Assembly: GCA_036897625.1 (NCBI GenBank)
Contig: JAYMTA010001201.1
Location: 1 to 21,227, forward strand
Source: Pelargonium cotyledonis
Lineage: Eukaryota > Streptophyta > Magnoliopsida > Geraniales > Geraniaceae
Length of the DNA stretch: 21,227 nucleotides
Reading direction: 5' to 3'
Shown here: positions 19,779 through 21,227 of the stretch, in pieces
Layout of the letters: every line of letters begins with the position of its first letter
How positions within the stretch are numbered: position 1 is the first letter of the stretch
The notes under the pieces: generated by a model
Seen by the model: the letters and a program-made list of their open reading frames with translations, nothing else
The model's database searches: none
Told to the model about the DNA's origin: nothing
Translations under genes and position numbers: made by a program

Positions 19779-21227
19779 GAGTTTGGGAAGCTGTGCGGAG
19801 CTGGTTCTAATAGCCTGTGACATTTAAATGTAATTCGACGGTTGGAAAAGTTGTAAGAAATATACGTGTGGAAATGAAGTTAATCTTGAATTCTTGGAAG
19901 GTAGCAAGAAAATATATCCAGCACATCAATATTGTACGGACAATCTTTAATGATATCTATTTGATATGATCAAAATTTGATAGCCTATATAGCTGTGGCC
20001 ACAACAATGTGCCTTGATTTCAACTCTTGTGTCAAATCTTTTGATACATGCTCTACTACATCATATTTCCAATTAAGAATAGTATGGAAGTAGATTGATG
20101 GGTTTGAAATACAGTCTAGTTACATGATATGTATGTCTAAAGTTCATTAAAAACATGAATTTTAATTATCTATTTCTTAAAAATGAATAAAATTACTCAT
20201 ATATGATGTATATGTATAATTATTCCATAAAATTAATCATGAAGGATTACCGATAATATCTATAAAATAATTTTTTTTACACTAAACAAACTCGATCTCA
20301 TATAATAATATACAAGATCGACTGAAATATTTATGTGAAAGCAAATTAAACCGTCATTTGTACGGAACATTATCCTTAGAACCTCTTATCTAGGAAACTA
20401 CAAGTTTAACATAAATACTAGAGAACCCAATTATTGTTGTATAAAAACATTATTGTGATGAAGACAAAACTAACAAGGGTCCCTCGTATATGAATTGAAC
20501 ATATTATTGCGCTTTCATGTTGAATTCTAAGTACCTACTCTATTCACTTCTTTGTTTTTACTCCATTGACTAATTATGTTCTTAGTTAGGTTCTTGATCA
20601 TAATTTCACCATTGATCCCTTTGATGAGAACATAAATGCATGTCGACTCAAAAAGAAAATTATGTCAATCCCCAATAGGGTTGATGCCCAATTTTCTAAG
20701 GAAACTAATACAAAAGTTTTTTATTTGCATGTATTTTTCATGGGAGCAAAGGAGTCTTTTTGTATATTTTATTTTAAACTCATTCTAATATAATGAATTT
20801 TTTTTATCCATGAAACACGTATTTAAAATAACTAGATGATGCTTTTTTAGTAGCGATTTTTCTTACGGGATGTCTCGTTATAGAACATGGAACGTTTATA
20901 AATGAAATGTGGAAATCTCTGCTCCCTTTGTAATCTTTTTTATTGAGATTCATTCAATCAAATATGTTATAATAAAAATGTTCATAATTTTATATCTCAT
21001 TAATTTTATTTTATTATATATTTATTGGATTCGGAATTGAACATTTTTTAGAAAAAACTTTTAAACGCTTCAAACTTCAAATTAAAATGTTAATCTTACG
21101 TATACAAACTTTTCTCTTACGTGTAAAAAACACAAGCCCCATTTTATATAGAAAAAATCGTGTTTTTCAATGTAGTATTAATTCTGTGTTGGACTTGGAC
21201 TGGACTTGGACGGTTCACAAAACCCAC
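19779..21227. other. Intergenic, AT-rich, no gene recognised
   Basis: No ORF of note, no TIR pair and no RNA gene that I can recognise. A short tandem GGACTTGGACT-type repeat lies at about 21190-21213, near the window edge. Confidence 0.5.

Overview
The window is plant nuclear DNA, almost certainly from a flowering plant. It is AT-rich and gene-poor, with GT-AG introns, TATA-box promoters, small DNA-transposon relics and AT microsatellites. Three loci can be supported: a frameshifted short-chain dehydrogenase/reductase (SDR), an intronless wound-induced-protein-1-like gene, and a large 24-exon gene for a plastid D-alanine--D-alanine ligase. The SDR and Wun1-like coding regions are GC-rich, and the SDR falls from GC-rich at its 5' side to AT-rich at its 3' end. 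That gradient is a weak hint of a monocot. I cannot name the species.

Layout. Positions 1-2300 are intergenic, opening with a degenerate array of about 30-nt units and holding one unrecognised coding-like fragment. Positions 2315-3576 carry a plus-strand SDR gene with a TATA box and one intron; its Rossmann region contains a frameshift and an in-frame stop. Positions 3577-6440 are gene-free and AT-rich. Positions 6446-7081 carry the plus-strand Wun1-like gene with a TATA box and a 5-codon upstream ORF. Positions 7277-15582 carry the minus-strand ligase, convergent with the Wun1-like gene and only 195 bp from it tail to tail. Positions 15717-21227 are gene-free. They contain a 408-bp non-autonomous Mutator-like element with a perfect 9-bp target-site duplication, a 243-bp Stowaway-type MITE, and three tandem copies of a 57-nt unit.

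The ligase is the best-resolved gene. I placed all 24 coding exons by splice consensus and reading-frame continuity; they sum to 2,850 nt, or 949 residues. The protein is a putative transit peptide followed by two complete Ddl modules. Compared with the E. coli DdlB active site as I recall it, the two modules deviate in different, complementary ways. The three genes have no evident pathway in common, so their proximity looks incidental. The window holds no operon, CRISPR array, rRNA or recognisable tRNA.
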